Notes under the pieces: generated by a model | Seen by the model: only the letters and a program-made list of their open reading frames with translations | Databases searched by the model: none | What the model was told of the DNA's origin: nothing | Shown: one piece after another, positions 40,216 to 47,874 of the stretch | Layout: each line of letters opens with the position of its first letter | How positions within the stretch are numbered: position 1 is the stretch's first letter | Translations under genes and position numbers: made by a program | DNA from: RYN-230 sp963814645 | Lineage (GTDB): Bacteria; Actinomycetota; Actinomycetes; Streptosporangiales; Streptosporangiaceae | Length of the DNA stretch: 64,000 bases | Direction of reading: 5' to 3' | NCBI GenBank assembly: GCA_963814645.1 | Contig: CAWFDX010000002.1 | Coordinates: 62,001 to 126,000 of the forward strand

Positions 40216-41181
40216 GTGGCGGTAACCGACACCCTGCTTCGCCGGAGCGGGTCGCGGCGGGCTGGCCGCCCCCGCGGCCCGGGCCGGCCCGGGGCGGCCC
40301 GGCGGGTGACGGCGTCCGAGCAGTTCTCCGGATGGGCGTTCGTCACCCCAGGGGTGGCCATCATCCTGCTGTTCGGCGTGGTGCCGATCGTCTGGTCGGC
40401 GGTGATGTCGTTCCAGAAGGACAACCTGCTCACGCCGAGCACGCCGTTCGTCGGGCTGAAGAACTACCAGCAGCTGATCCACGACCCGATCGTCGGCCAG
40501 GCCCTCGAGCACACCCTGGTATACACCGCGCTGTTCGTGCCCGGGACCATGATCGTCGGCCTGTTCCTGGCCGTGGCGATGAACCGGCAGATCCGCTTCA
40601 TCTCGCTGTACCGGACGGCCGCGTACGCCACCATGGCGATCTCCACGATCAGCGAGGCGATCGTCTTCATCTGGCTGTTCGACCCGTCCTACGGGGTGGT
40701 CAACTACTTCCTCAGCCTGATCGGGCTGCCCGCGCAGCCCTGGCTCAACTCGCCGTCCCAGGCGCTGTACGTGATCGTGATCATGACGATCTGGGGCTGG
40801 ACCGGCTTCGCCGTGGTCATCTACCTGGCCGCGCTGCAAGGTGTGCCGCAGACGCTGACCGAGGCGGCCGCCATCGACGGGGCCGGCCCGTGGAGCACGT
40901 TCCGCCGGGTGACCCTGCCGCTGCTCAGCCCGGCGTCGCTGTTCCTGGCCGTGTGGCTGACCATCAACGCGCTGCAACTGTTCGACGAGGTCTACCTGAG
41001 CACCTCGGGCGGCCCGCTGAACGCCACCACGGTGCTCGTCTACTACCTCTACGAGCAGGCGTTCGTGAACTTCAACTTCGGCTACGCGTCCGCCATCGCC
41101 TACGTCCTGTTCCTCATCATCCTGGTGGTCACCGCGATCCAGTTCCGGGTCGGCCGGCGATTCACCCATTACCGATCTTGA
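40216..41181 (+). CDS. ABC sugar importer permease 1 (MalF-like)
   Basis: 321-residue permease with about six helices after a basic N-terminus (LRRSGSRRAGRPRGPG). The coupling EAA loop is EAAAIDGAGPWSTFRRVTLPLLSPA. MalF/UgpA-like order (binding protein, MalF-like, MalG-like) holds, although a transposon now sits after this gene. Start is GTG 40216, four bases after the lipoprotein stop. Its stop TGA coincides with the TGACAT repeat that bounds the inserted element. The insertion does not alter the coding sequence. Confidence 0.92.
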   Translation: MAVTDTLLRRSGSRRAGRPRGPGRPGAARRVTASEQFSGWAFVTPGVAIILLFGVVPIVWSAVMSFQKDNLLTPSTPFVGLKNYQQLIHDPIVGQALEHTLVYTALFVPGTMIVGLFLAVAMNRQIRFISLYRTAAYATMAISTISEAIVFIWLFDPSYGVVNYFLSLIGLPAQPWLNSPSQALYVIVIMTIWGWTGFAVVIYLAALQGVPQTLTEAAAIDGAGPWSTFRRVTLPLLSPASLFLAVWLTINALQLFDEVYLSTSGGPLNATTVLVYYLYEQAFVNFNFGYASAIAYVLFLIILVVTAIQFRVGRRFTHYRS

Positions 41182-42461
41182 CATCCCCTTCCGCTCGGAG
41201 GCGGGAGGTTCCAGCTACTCACATCCAGGTAAGGAGGCAAGCAGTTGAGGTTCGCGGTTCACGGGCTCGCCCAACGGCAAGCCTCCCCGCGCGTGAAGAG
41301 GGATGGGGAGGTGGGTGGGGTGCCCCGCCGCGATGTTACGGGCCGCGTTCACGTCGGCGTGGATGCGGTAGCCACAGGCCGTGCAGATGAAGCGCGCTTG
41401 ACTCTCGCGCGACTTCGCATCGACGTGCCCGCATGCCGAGCATCGCTGACTGGTGAACGCAGGGTTGATTCTCTCGATCCGACCCGGCGCCTTGTCCTCC
41501 AGGCGGCGCACCAGCCGTCCCCAGCCCCACCGGAGAATCTCCCGATTCAGCCCAGCCTTCTGCCGCACGTTCTTGCCGGGCGCCCCGACCGTCCCTCTGG
41601 CCGAGCGGGTCATGCTTTTGATGTCGAGGTTCTCAACCCGAACAATGTCGAACCGGCGTGCCAGGTCGGTGCTGGTCTTCTCAGCCCAGTCCTTTCGCCG
41701 GTCGGTCTCCCGGGCCTTCAGACGAGCGAAGGCCAGTCGCACCTGCTTCCGCCGGTTCGAGCCCTGCTGGGCGCGGCGGAGCAGTCGTTCCAGGCGGAGC
41801 ATCCTCTTCCGCTCCGGTACGGTCAGGCCGGGAACGGACAGCAATTCGCCGGTTGACGAGGCTGCGCTCACCGCCACGCCTCGATCGACGCCGACGACCT
41901 CACCGTTGCCAGGAGCGGTGACGGCACCGGGAATCGCGGCGAAGGCGACATGCCAGCGCCCCGCACGGTCTCGGGTCACTCGGTACGACTTCACACCCAA
42001 CGGCACCGCACGGGACCAGCGGAACTTCACCCATCCGACCTTTGGAACCCATACCTGGCCAATATGGCGGGACAGGCGTCGTACACCCCACTGGTGCCCA
42101 CGCCGCCCCACAATGCGAAATCCCTCGTCCCGGTCAGCCTTACGCCACGACGGCCTCCGCGCCGAGTTCGCTGGGTCGAAAAAGGCGGCCATGGCTTGGG
42201 CAAAGTCGCGCAGTGCTTGCTGCTGCACCGTCTGGGACCCCGCAGCCAGCCACGGGTGCTCAGCACGAGCGGCAGTGAGCTGACGACATTGCTCCAGGTA
42301 GCCCGGGGCACTCAACCTGCCCGAATGCCAATGCAAGTGCTGCTCGACGGCCAGGTTCCAGATGAACCGGGCGTGTGCACAGTGGTTCCTCAGCACCTCC
42401 TCCTGAGAGCGCGACGGAACCAGGCGATATCGGGCCATGCGAACAAAATATCGAATCGCGC
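41182..42461 (-). mobile_element. tnpB-only IS605-family (IS1341-like) element inserted in the ABC operon
   Basis: About 1.28 kb between two copies of TGACAT (41179-41184 and 42462-42467), carrying a single antisense tnpB and no tnpA. IS200/IS605 elements have such short near-identical flank and end tetra- to hexamers without target duplication. Removing the element restores malF stop, CATTTCTGGGGAGGTG and the second permease. The right end (low coordinates) should encode the omega RNA. Exact ends cannot be fixed within the six shared bases. Confidence 0.75.
41215..42438 (-). CDS. tnpB: TnpB (IS605 OrfB) RNA-guided nuclease
   Basis: 407-residue TnpB with an intact RuvC site: Asp185 in VVGVDRGV, Glu269 in RVENLDI and Asp362 in HADVNAA. 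The zinc ribbon has Cys333, Cys336, Cys352 and Cys355 (RCSACGH and CTACGY). The N-terminal REC/wedge domain is present (MARYRLVPSRSQEEVLRNHCAHARFIWNL). TnpB cuts DNA guided by omega RNA from the element end. The guide would be minus-strand sequence just outside the right end, starting AGATCGGTAATGGG inside malF. It is antisense to the sugar operon. TnpA is absent, so movement needs a transposase in trans. Confidence 0.93.
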   Translation of the reverse strand: MARYRLVPSRSQEEVLRNHCAHARFIWNLAVEQHLHWHSGRLSAPGYLEQCRQLTAARAEHPWLAAGSQTVQQQALRDFAQAMAAFFDPANSARRPSWRKADRDEGFRIVGRRGHQWGVRRLSRHIGQVWVPKVGWVKFRWSRAVPLGVKSYRVTRDRAGRWHVAFAAIPGAVTAPGNGEVVGVDRGVAVSAASSTGELLSVPGLTVPERKRMLRLERLLRRAQQGSNRRKQVRLAFARLKARETDRRKDWAEKTSTDLARRFDIVRVENLDIKSMTRSARGTVGAPGKNVRQKAGLNREILRWGWGRLVRRLEDKAPGRIERINPAFTSQRCSACGHVDAKSRESQARFICTACGYRIHADVNAARNIAAGHPTHLPIPLHARGGLPLGEPVNREPQLLASLPGCE

Positions 42462-42471
42462 TGACATTTCT

Positions 42472-42537
42472 GGGGAGGTGAAGCGGCGCATGCTTCTGCG
42501 CCAGAGGGCTGTGGTCTCGGCGTCGCGATCCTCATGA
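42472..42537 (+). promoter_or_regulatory. strong ribosome-binding site and 15-codon leader ORF before permease 2
   Basis: GGGGAGGTGA (42472-42481) precedes an ATG at 42490 that opens a 15-residue frame (MLLRQRAVVSASRSS) ending at 42535-42537. Its TGA overlaps the permease ATG as ATGA. The permease itself has no good ribosome-binding site, so it is likely translated by coupling to this leader. The alternative is a frameshifted true start of the permease. Confidence 0.5.
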
Positions 42538-43436
42538 CGGCGATCCAGGCGCCCGCACCGCGCATCGAGACTCCAGCGGCCAGGCCCCGGCGCAAGGGGC
42601 GGCTGCCGTTCAGCCCGTGGCACCTGGTGCTGATCCCGGCCACGCTGGTGCTGATCTTCCCGTTCGCCTGGCTGATCATCACCTCGATCGAGACCCCGGC
42701 CGAGGCGCTGCACTTCCCGCCCATCCTGATCCCGCACACGCTGCATTTCGCCAACTACCCCAACGCGCTGGACAGCGCGCCGTTCGGCCGGTTCTTCCTG
42801 AACAGCGCGGTGGTCGCGGTGGTCACCGTACTGACCAACCTGGTGCTGTGCTCGCTGGCCGGCTACGCGTTCGCCCGGTACCGCTTCCTGGGCCGCGGCG
42901 TGCTGTTCGTGGTGATCATGGCCACGCTGATGGTGCCGTTCCAGGTCACCATGATCCCGCAGTTCATCATCACCAAGTGGCTCGGTGTGCACGTGCTGGC
43001 CGGGGTCGGCATCGACCACATCGGCGCGCTCATCCTGCCCAACGCGGCCACCGCTTTCGGCATCTTCTTCCTGCGCCAGTTCTTCCGCACCCTCCCGCTG
43101 GAATACGAGGAGTCGGCCCGGGTGGACGGCGCGAGCCGGCTCACCGTGCTGTGGAAGATCGTGCTGCCGCTGGCCACCCCGGCGCTGGCCACGCTGGCCG
43201 CGCTCACCTTCCTCGACTCGTGGAACAACTTCCTGTGGCCGCTCATCGCGATCACATCCACCAACCAGATGACGCTGCCGCTCGGCCTGGCCACGTTCCA
43301 GGGCGCGCACTCCACCGAATGGACCCTGCTGATGGCGGCCAACGTGATGAGCCTGGCCCCGATGCTGGTCATCTTCTTCGTGGCGCAGCGGTACTTCGTC
43401 CGGTCGGTGGCCGCCACTGGGCTGGCGGGGACCTGA
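42534..43436 (+). CDS. ABC sugar importer permease 2 (MalG-like)
   Basis: 300-residue permease with six helices (first LVLIPATLVLIFPFAWLIITSI) and the EAA loop EESARVDGASRLTVLWKIVLPLATPA. MalG-type. Start ATG 42534 overlaps a short leader ORF. It now follows the antisense tnpB element, so its transcription must read through the insertion or use an internal promoter. The SIS-domain gene follows after 13 bases. Confidence 0.92.
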   Translation: MTAIQAPAPRIETPAARPRRKGRLPFSPWHLVLIPATLVLIFPFAWLIITSIETPAEALHFPPILIPHTLHFANYPNALDSAPFGRFFLNSAVVAVVTVLTNLVLCSLAGYAFARYRFLGRGVLFVVIMATLMVPFQVTMIPQFIITKWLGVHVLAGVGIDHIGALILPNAATAFGIFFLRQFFRTLPLEYEESARVDGASRLTVLWKIVLPLATPALATLAALTFLDSWNNFLWPLIAITSTNQMTLPLGLATFQGAHSTEWTLLMAANVMSLAPMLVIFFVAQRYFVRSVAATGLAGT

Positions 43437-43449
43437 GGAAAGGAAGCAG

Positions 43450-44361
43450 ATGAGTGAGGAAGCGCTGATGCCTGCCACCGGGAGCACCGAAGCGGAGGTG
43501 GCCTCGCAGCCGGAGTGCTGGCGGCGGGCCGCCCGGCTGGCCGCCGACCTGGCGGGCACCCTGCCGGCCCGCGGGGAACGGGTCGCCGTCGCGGGCTGCG
43601 GCACGTCGTGGTTCATGGCGCAGTCCTACGCGGCGGCGCGGGAGGCGGCCGGGCACGGCGAGACCGACGCGTTCGCGGCCTCCGAGATGCCAACTGGCCG
43701 CGACTACGACCGGGTCCTGGTGCTGTCCCGGTCCGGTACCACCACCGAGATCCTGCAACTGCTGTCCCGGCTGCGCGGCAGCGTGCCCACGGTGGCGATC
43801 ACGGCCGTGCCCGGCACCCCGGTCGCGGAAGCCGCCGACGCCGTCGTCAACCTGAGCTTCGCGGACGAGGAGTCCGTGGTGCAGACCCGGTTCGCCACTA
43901 CCGAACTGGTCCTGCTCCGCGCGCACCTGGGCGAGGAGACCGGCCCGGCCGCGGACGCGGCGGAGCGGGTGCTGGCCACGCCGCTGCCGGACGAGCTGCT
44001 GGCCGCCCGGCAGTTCACCTTCCTCGGCACCGGCTGGACCTACGGCCTGGCCAACGAAGCCGCGCTCAAGCTGCGCGAAGCGGCCGGGATGTGGACCGAG
44101 GCCTACCCGGCCATGGAGTACCGGCACGGCCCGGTCGCGGTGACCGGCGACGGCAGCGTGGTCTGGGCCTTCGGCATCGCGCCCGACGGACTGGCCGGTG
44201 AGGTCGCCGCGGCGGGCGGCACCGCCTGGTTCACCGCTGAGGACCCGCTGGCCGAGCTGGTCCGGGTGCAGCGGGTGGCGGTGGCGCTGGCCCGGGCCCG
44301 CGGCCTGGACCCGGACCGGCCGCGCAACCTGGCCCGGTCGGTCATCCTGGCCGACCTTTAA
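43450..44361 (+). CDS. agaS: SIS-domain aldose-ketose isomerase/deaminase (AgaS-like)
   Basis: 303-residue protein with two SIS domains. Motifs: AGCGTSWFMAQSYAAAREAA, LVLSRSGTTTEILQLL, then FLGTGWTYGLANEAALKLREAAGMWTEAYPAMEYRHGPVAV. It is closest to AgaS / GlmS-isomerase-like proteins, which convert galactosamine-6-phosphate to tagatose-6-phosphate plus ammonia. Between an ABC permease and a PfkB kinase and aldolase, this role is the best fit. The glutamine amidotransferase domain of GlmS is absent. The symbol is by role and context. Confidence 0.8.
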   Translation: MSEEALMPATGSTEAEVASQPECWRRAARLAADLAGTLPARGERVAVAGCGTSWFMAQSYAAAREAAGHGETDAFAASEMPTGRDYDRVLVLSRSGTTTEILQLLSRLRGSVPTVAITAVPGTPVAEAADAVVNLSFADEESVVQTRFATTELVLLRAHLGEETGPAADAAERVLATPLPDELLAARQFTFLGTGWTYGLANEAALKLREAAGMWTEAYPAMEYRHGPVAVTGDGSVVWAFGIAPDGLAGEVAAAGGTAWFTAEDPLAELVRVQRVAVALARARGLDPDRPRNLARSVILADL

Positions 44362-44368
44362 GCCGCCC

Positions 44369-45313
44369 ATGATCGGAGTCGTCTGCCTCAACCCGGCGCT
44401 GGACATCACGCACCACGTCGCCACCGTGGACTGGGCGGGGGTGAACCGGCCCAGTGCGGTGCACACCCGGCCGGGGGGCAAGGGGCTCAACGTGGCCCGG
44501 ACGCTGCACGCGCTCGGCGCGGACGTGCTGGTGCTCGGGGTGGCCGGCGGGCTCACCGGGGCCGCGGTGCAGACCGCGCTGGCCAGCCTGGGTGTGCCCA
44601 CCAGCTGGACCCGGATCGGCGCCGAGACCCGCCGCACATTCACCGTGGTGGACCAGGCAACCGGTGGCTCTGCCTTGTTCAACGAGCCGGGACCGCCGGT
44701 CAGCGACGGCGAGTTCGCCGATTTCAGCGTTCGGTATAAGGAAGTTCTGGACGGGTGCGCGGCGGTGGTGCTGTCGGGCAGCCTGCCGCCCGGGGTGCCG
44801 GCCGATGCCTATGCCGGCCTGATCGGCCTGGCCGCCGCGGCCGGAGTGCCCGTGCTGCTGGACGCGCACGGGGCGGCGCTGCGCCTCGGCGCGGCGGCCG
44901 GGCCGGCCATCGTCAAGCCCAACCTGGCCGAGCTGGCCGCGAGCACCGGCCGGCCGCTGGACGGGGCCGCCCGGCCGGCCGTGGCCGCCGCGGCCCGCGA
45001 GCTGCGTGCGGTGGGCGCCGGGGCGGTGGTCGCCTCGCTGGGCGCCGCCGGGCTGCACGCGGTGACCGCGGCGGGCGGCTGGTGGGCGGGGCCGCCCGCG
45101 GCGGTGGCCGGCAATCCGACCGGCGCGGGTGACGCGGTGGCCGCGGCGCTGGCCCACGGGCTGGTGCTCGGCCGGCCGTGGCCGGAGCAGCTGCGGCACG
45201 CGGTGGCGCTGGGCACGGCGTCGGCCATGGCGCCGGTGGCCGGCGAGTTCAGCGTGGCCGACTACACCAGGCTGCTGCCCGCGGTGAGCGTAGACCGGGA
45301 CGGTGTGGGCTGA
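44369..45313 (+). CDS. 1-phosphofructokinase family hexose kinase (tagatose-6-phosphate kinase-like)
   Basis: 314-residue PfkB-fold kinase of the LacC/FruK branch. It opens VVCLNPALDITHHV; substrate motif RPGGKGLNVARTLHALG and catalytic GNPTGAGDAVAAAL with the Asp of GAGD. Members phosphorylate tagatose-6-phosphate, fructose-1-phosphate or similar. In this cluster, phosphorylation of tagatose-6-phosphate to the 1,6-bisphosphate fits between AgaS and the aldolase. Start ATG 44369, seven bases after the SIS stop; its stop overlaps the aldolase start as TGATG. Confidence 0.88.
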   Translation: MIGVVCLNPALDITHHVATVDWAGVNRPSAVHTRPGGKGLNVARTLHALGADVLVLGVAGGLTGAAVQTALASLGVPTSWTRIGAETRRTFTVVDQATGGSALFNEPGPPVSDGEFADFSVRYKEVLDGCAAVVLSGSLPPGVPADAYAGLIGLAAAAGVPVLLDAHGAALRLGAAAGPAIVKPNLAELAASTGRPLDGAARPAVAAAARELRAVGAGAVVASLGAAGLHAVTAAGGWWAGPPAAVAGNPTGAGDAVAAALAHGLVLGRPWPEQLRHAVALGTASAMAPVAGEFSVADYTRLLPAVSVDRDGVG

Positions 45314-46152
45314 TGCCACTCACCCCGATGGCGGACATTGCCGGGCCGGCCCGCGCGGCGGGCCGCGGCGTGGGCGCGTTCAACGTGATCGGCATCGAGC
45401 ATGCCGAGGCCATCGTGGCCGGGGCGGAGCAGGCCGGAGCCCCGGTGGTGCTGCAGATCAGCGAGAACTGCGCCGCGTACCACGGCGCGCTCGCCCCGAT
45501 CGCGGCGGCCTGCCTGGCCATCGCTCGCTCGGCCACGGTGCCGGCCGCGGTGCACCTGGACCACGCGATCAGCGCCGACCTGGTCCAGGAGGGCGCCTGG
45601 CTGGGCTTCGGCTCGGTCATGTACGACGCGTCCCGGCTGGCCTACCCGGACAACGTGCGGGCCACCGCCGAGCTGGCCCGGTGGTGCCACGACCAGGGCA
45701 TGTGGGTCGAGGCAGAGCTCGGTGAGATCGGCGGCAAGGACGGCGTGCACGCGCCGGCCGCGCGCACCGACCCGGGCGAGGCGGCCAAGTACGTCGCGGC
45801 CACCGGGGTGGACGCGCTGGCCGTCGCGGTGGGCAGCTCGCACGCCATGCTGACCCGCGACGCGGTGCTGGATATCGGGCTGATCGAGGCGATCCGGGCC
45901 GCGGTCAGCGTGCCGCTGGTGCTGCACGGCTCGTCCGGCGTGCCCGACGCCGACCTGGCCGCCGCGGTGCGTGCCGGAATGACCAAGGTGAACATCGCGA
46001 CCCAGCTGAACAAGGCCTATACCGGCGCGGTGCGCCATTGCCTGCTTAATGATTCCGCATTGGTCGATCCGAGGCGGTACGGTTCGGCGGGGCGTGCCGC
46101 GCTGGCGGCGGAGGTAACCCGCCTGCTCGGGGTGATCGGGAGGAACCGGTGA
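45313..46152 (+). CDS. class II ketose-bisphosphate aldolase (KbaY/GatY-like)
   Basis: 279-residue zinc aldolase of the fructose/tagatose-bisphosphate group. Visible are AFNVIGIEHAEAIVAGAEQ, zinc ligands in AVHLDHAIS, the EAELGEIGGKDGV segment, a second His in VGSSHAML and LHGSSGVPDADL, and the KVNIATQLNKAY end. It splits a ketohexose 1,6-bisphosphate into dihydroxyacetone phosphate and glyceraldehyde-3-phosphate. The start is within the TGATG overlap with the kinase stop. The tagatose rather than fructose preference is inferred from the cluster. Confidence 0.9.
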   Translation: MPLTPMADIAGPARAAGRGVGAFNVIGIEHAEAIVAGAEQAGAPVVLQISENCAAYHGALAPIAAACLAIARSATVPAAVHLDHAISADLVQEGAWLGFGSVMYDASRLAYPDNVRATAELARWCHDQGMWVEAELGEIGGKDGVHAPAARTDPGEAAKYVAATGVDALAVAVGSSHAMLTRDAVLDIGLIEAIRAAVSVPLVLHGSSGVPDADLAAAVRAGMTKVNIATQLNKAYTGAVRHCLLNDSALVDPRRYGSAGRAALAAEVTRLLGVIGRNR

Positions 46153-46931
46153 GCCGTTATCGCCGGTGGAATGAGCTGCTGGAACTGCTGGCCACGGCGG
46201 GCCAGCTGCAGGTGGAAGACGCCGCGGCCGCGCTCGGGGTGTCGGCGGCCACGGTCCGCCGTGACTTCGACGAGCTGGCCAGCCAGCAGATGCTGACCCG
46301 GATCCGCGGCGGCGCGGTGGCCCAGGGGGTCACCTATGACCTGCCGCTGCGGTACAAGACGGAACGGCATCCGACCGAGAAGCAGCGCATCGCGGCGGTG
46401 GCCGCCGGGCTGGTCCGGCCGGGTGAGGTGGCCGGGCTGAACGGCGGCACCACGACCACCGAGGTGGCCCGGGCGCTGGCTACCCGGTCCGACCTGACCG
46501 CGGGACCGCCGCCGGTGATCACCGTGGTGACCAACGCGCTGAACATCGCCACCGAACTGGCCGTCCGCCAGCACATCAAGATTGTCACGACCGGCGGGGT
46601 AGCCCGGCCGCAGTCCTACGAGCTGACCGGGCCGCTGGCCACCGGGGTGCTCGAGCAAGTCTCGCTGGACGTGGCCATTCTCGGCGTGGACGCGATCGAC
46701 GCGGCGGCCGGGGCGACCGCGCACCACGAGGGGGAGGCGAGCATCAACCGGCTGATGGCCCGGCAGGCCAGCAAGGTCGTCATCGTGGCGGACAGTTCCA
46801 AGGTGGGCCGGCGCGCGTTCGCCCGGATCTGCGCCGCGGCCGAGATCGACGTGCTGGTCACCGACACCGGCATCGCCGACGACGACAAGGTCATGCTCAA
46901 GGACGCCGGGGTCAACGTTGTCATCGCCTGA
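46149..46931 (+). CDS. DeoR family transcriptional repressor (AgaR-like)
   Basis: 260-residue DeoR/GlpR regulator. The N-terminal HTH is RRWNELLELLATAGQLQVEDAAAALGVSAATVRRDFDEL, then RIRGGAV and the sugar-phosphate-binding SIS-like domain with VAGLNGGTTTTEVARAL, VVTNALNIATEL, TTGGVARPQS and VDAIDAAAGATAHHEGEA. Effectors are usually phosphorylated sugars. The start is a GTG overlapping the aldolase stop as GTGA, so it is co-translated. It probably controls the whole locus from the divergent region at 38811-38847. Confidence 0.92.
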   Translation: MSRYRRWNELLELLATAGQLQVEDAAAALGVSAATVRRDFDELASQQMLTRIRGGAVAQGVTYDLPLRYKTERHPTEKQRIAAVAAGLVRPGEVAGLNGGTTTTEVARALATRSDLTAGPPPVITVVTNALNIATELAVRQHIKIVTTGGVARPQSYELTGPLATGVLEQVSLDVAILGVDAIDAAAGATAHHEGEASINRLMARQASKVVIVADSSKVGRRAFARICAAAEIDVLVTDTGIADDDKVMLKDAGVNVVIA

Positions 46932-47874
46932 CCTGGTTGTGCTCGGTGACTGCAATCCGGACGTGCTGGTCCTCGGCGAGGACGTGACCCCCGCGTTCGG
47001 CCAGCAGGAGAAGCTGGTGGACACGGTCTCCCTGGTCATCGGCGGATCGGCGGCCATCACTGCGGTGGCCGCTGCCCGGCTCGGCGTCCGGGTGGCGCTG
47101 GTCGCCGCGGTCGGCGCCGACCCGGCCGGGCAGTTCATGCTGGACCAGCTGGGCCGGGAGGGCGTCGACGTCAGTGCGGTGGCGGTGCGCCGGGACAGCC
47201 CCACCGGGATCACCGTGGCGCTGTCCCGGGGCGGCGACCGGGCCATCCTCACCGCACTCGGCGCGGTCGCGTCGCTGACCCCCGCGGACGTCCCGGCCGG
47301 GCTGCTGGAGCAGGCCCGGCACGTGCATGTCAGTTCGTACTTCCTGCTGGCCGGCTCGCTCGGGCCCGGGCTGCCCGGGCTGCTGGCCGCGGCCCGGGGC
47401 GCCGGCGCGCGCACCTCGCTGGACACCAACTGGGACCCGTCCGGGCGCTGGCTCGACGAGCGGCTGTCGGCCGTGCTCGGGCAGGCGGACCTGCTGCTGC
47501 CGAACGAGGCCGAGGCCACCGCGCTGGGCGGCGCGCCGGATCTGGCCGTGGCGGTGCGGGCGCTGGCCGCCTCGGGGCTGGGGCTGGTCGTCAAGCGCGG
47601 TTCGCACGGTGTGCTGTGCGTGGCCGGGGGACAGCAGTGGCAGGTCAGTGTTCCCCCGGTGGTCCCGGTGGACAGCACCGGCGCGGGGGATTGCTGTAAC
47701 GCCGGGCTGATCGCTGGCCTGCTGGACGGCCTGGCCCTGCCCGACGCGGCCGCGCTCGGCTGCGCCGCCGGGGCGCTGTCCACCCAGGCGGCCGGCGGCA
47801 CCGCGGGCTGCCCGGACCGGGCCGCCGCGGCGGCGTGTGCTCAGCGTGCGTCGGTGTCGCCTGGGCGGGGCTGA
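46918..47874 (+). CDS. PfkB family sugar kinase
   Basis: 318-residue ribokinase-type kinase. Substrate-binding region VSLVIGGSAAITAVAAARLGV, then VGADPAGQFMLDQLGREGV and the C-terminal PVVPVDSTGAGDCCNAGLI with the catalytic Asp of GAGD. The start is a TTG (46918) overlapping the DeoR gene by 14 bases. As the substrate reaches the cell through an ABC importer unphosphorylated, this enzyme is the candidate for phosphorylating galactosamine (or galactose) to give the AgaS substrate. The 3' end overlaps the convergent response-regulator kinase gene by 34 bases. Confidence 0.88.
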   Translation: MSSPDLVVLGDCNPDVLVLGEDVTPAFGQQEKLVDTVSLVIGGSAAITAVAAARLGVRVALVAAVGADPAGQFMLDQLGREGVDVSAVAVRRDSPTGITVALSRGGDRAILTALGAVASLTPADVPAGLLEQARHVHVSSYFLLAGSLGPGLPGLLAAARGAGARTSLDTNWDPSGRWLDERLSAVLGQADLLLPNEAEATALGGAPDLAVAVRALAASGLGLVVKRGSHGVLCVAGGQQWQVSVPPVVPVDSTGAGDCCNAGLIAGLLDGLALPDAAALGCAAGALSTQAAGGTAGCPDRAAAAACAQRASVSPGRG

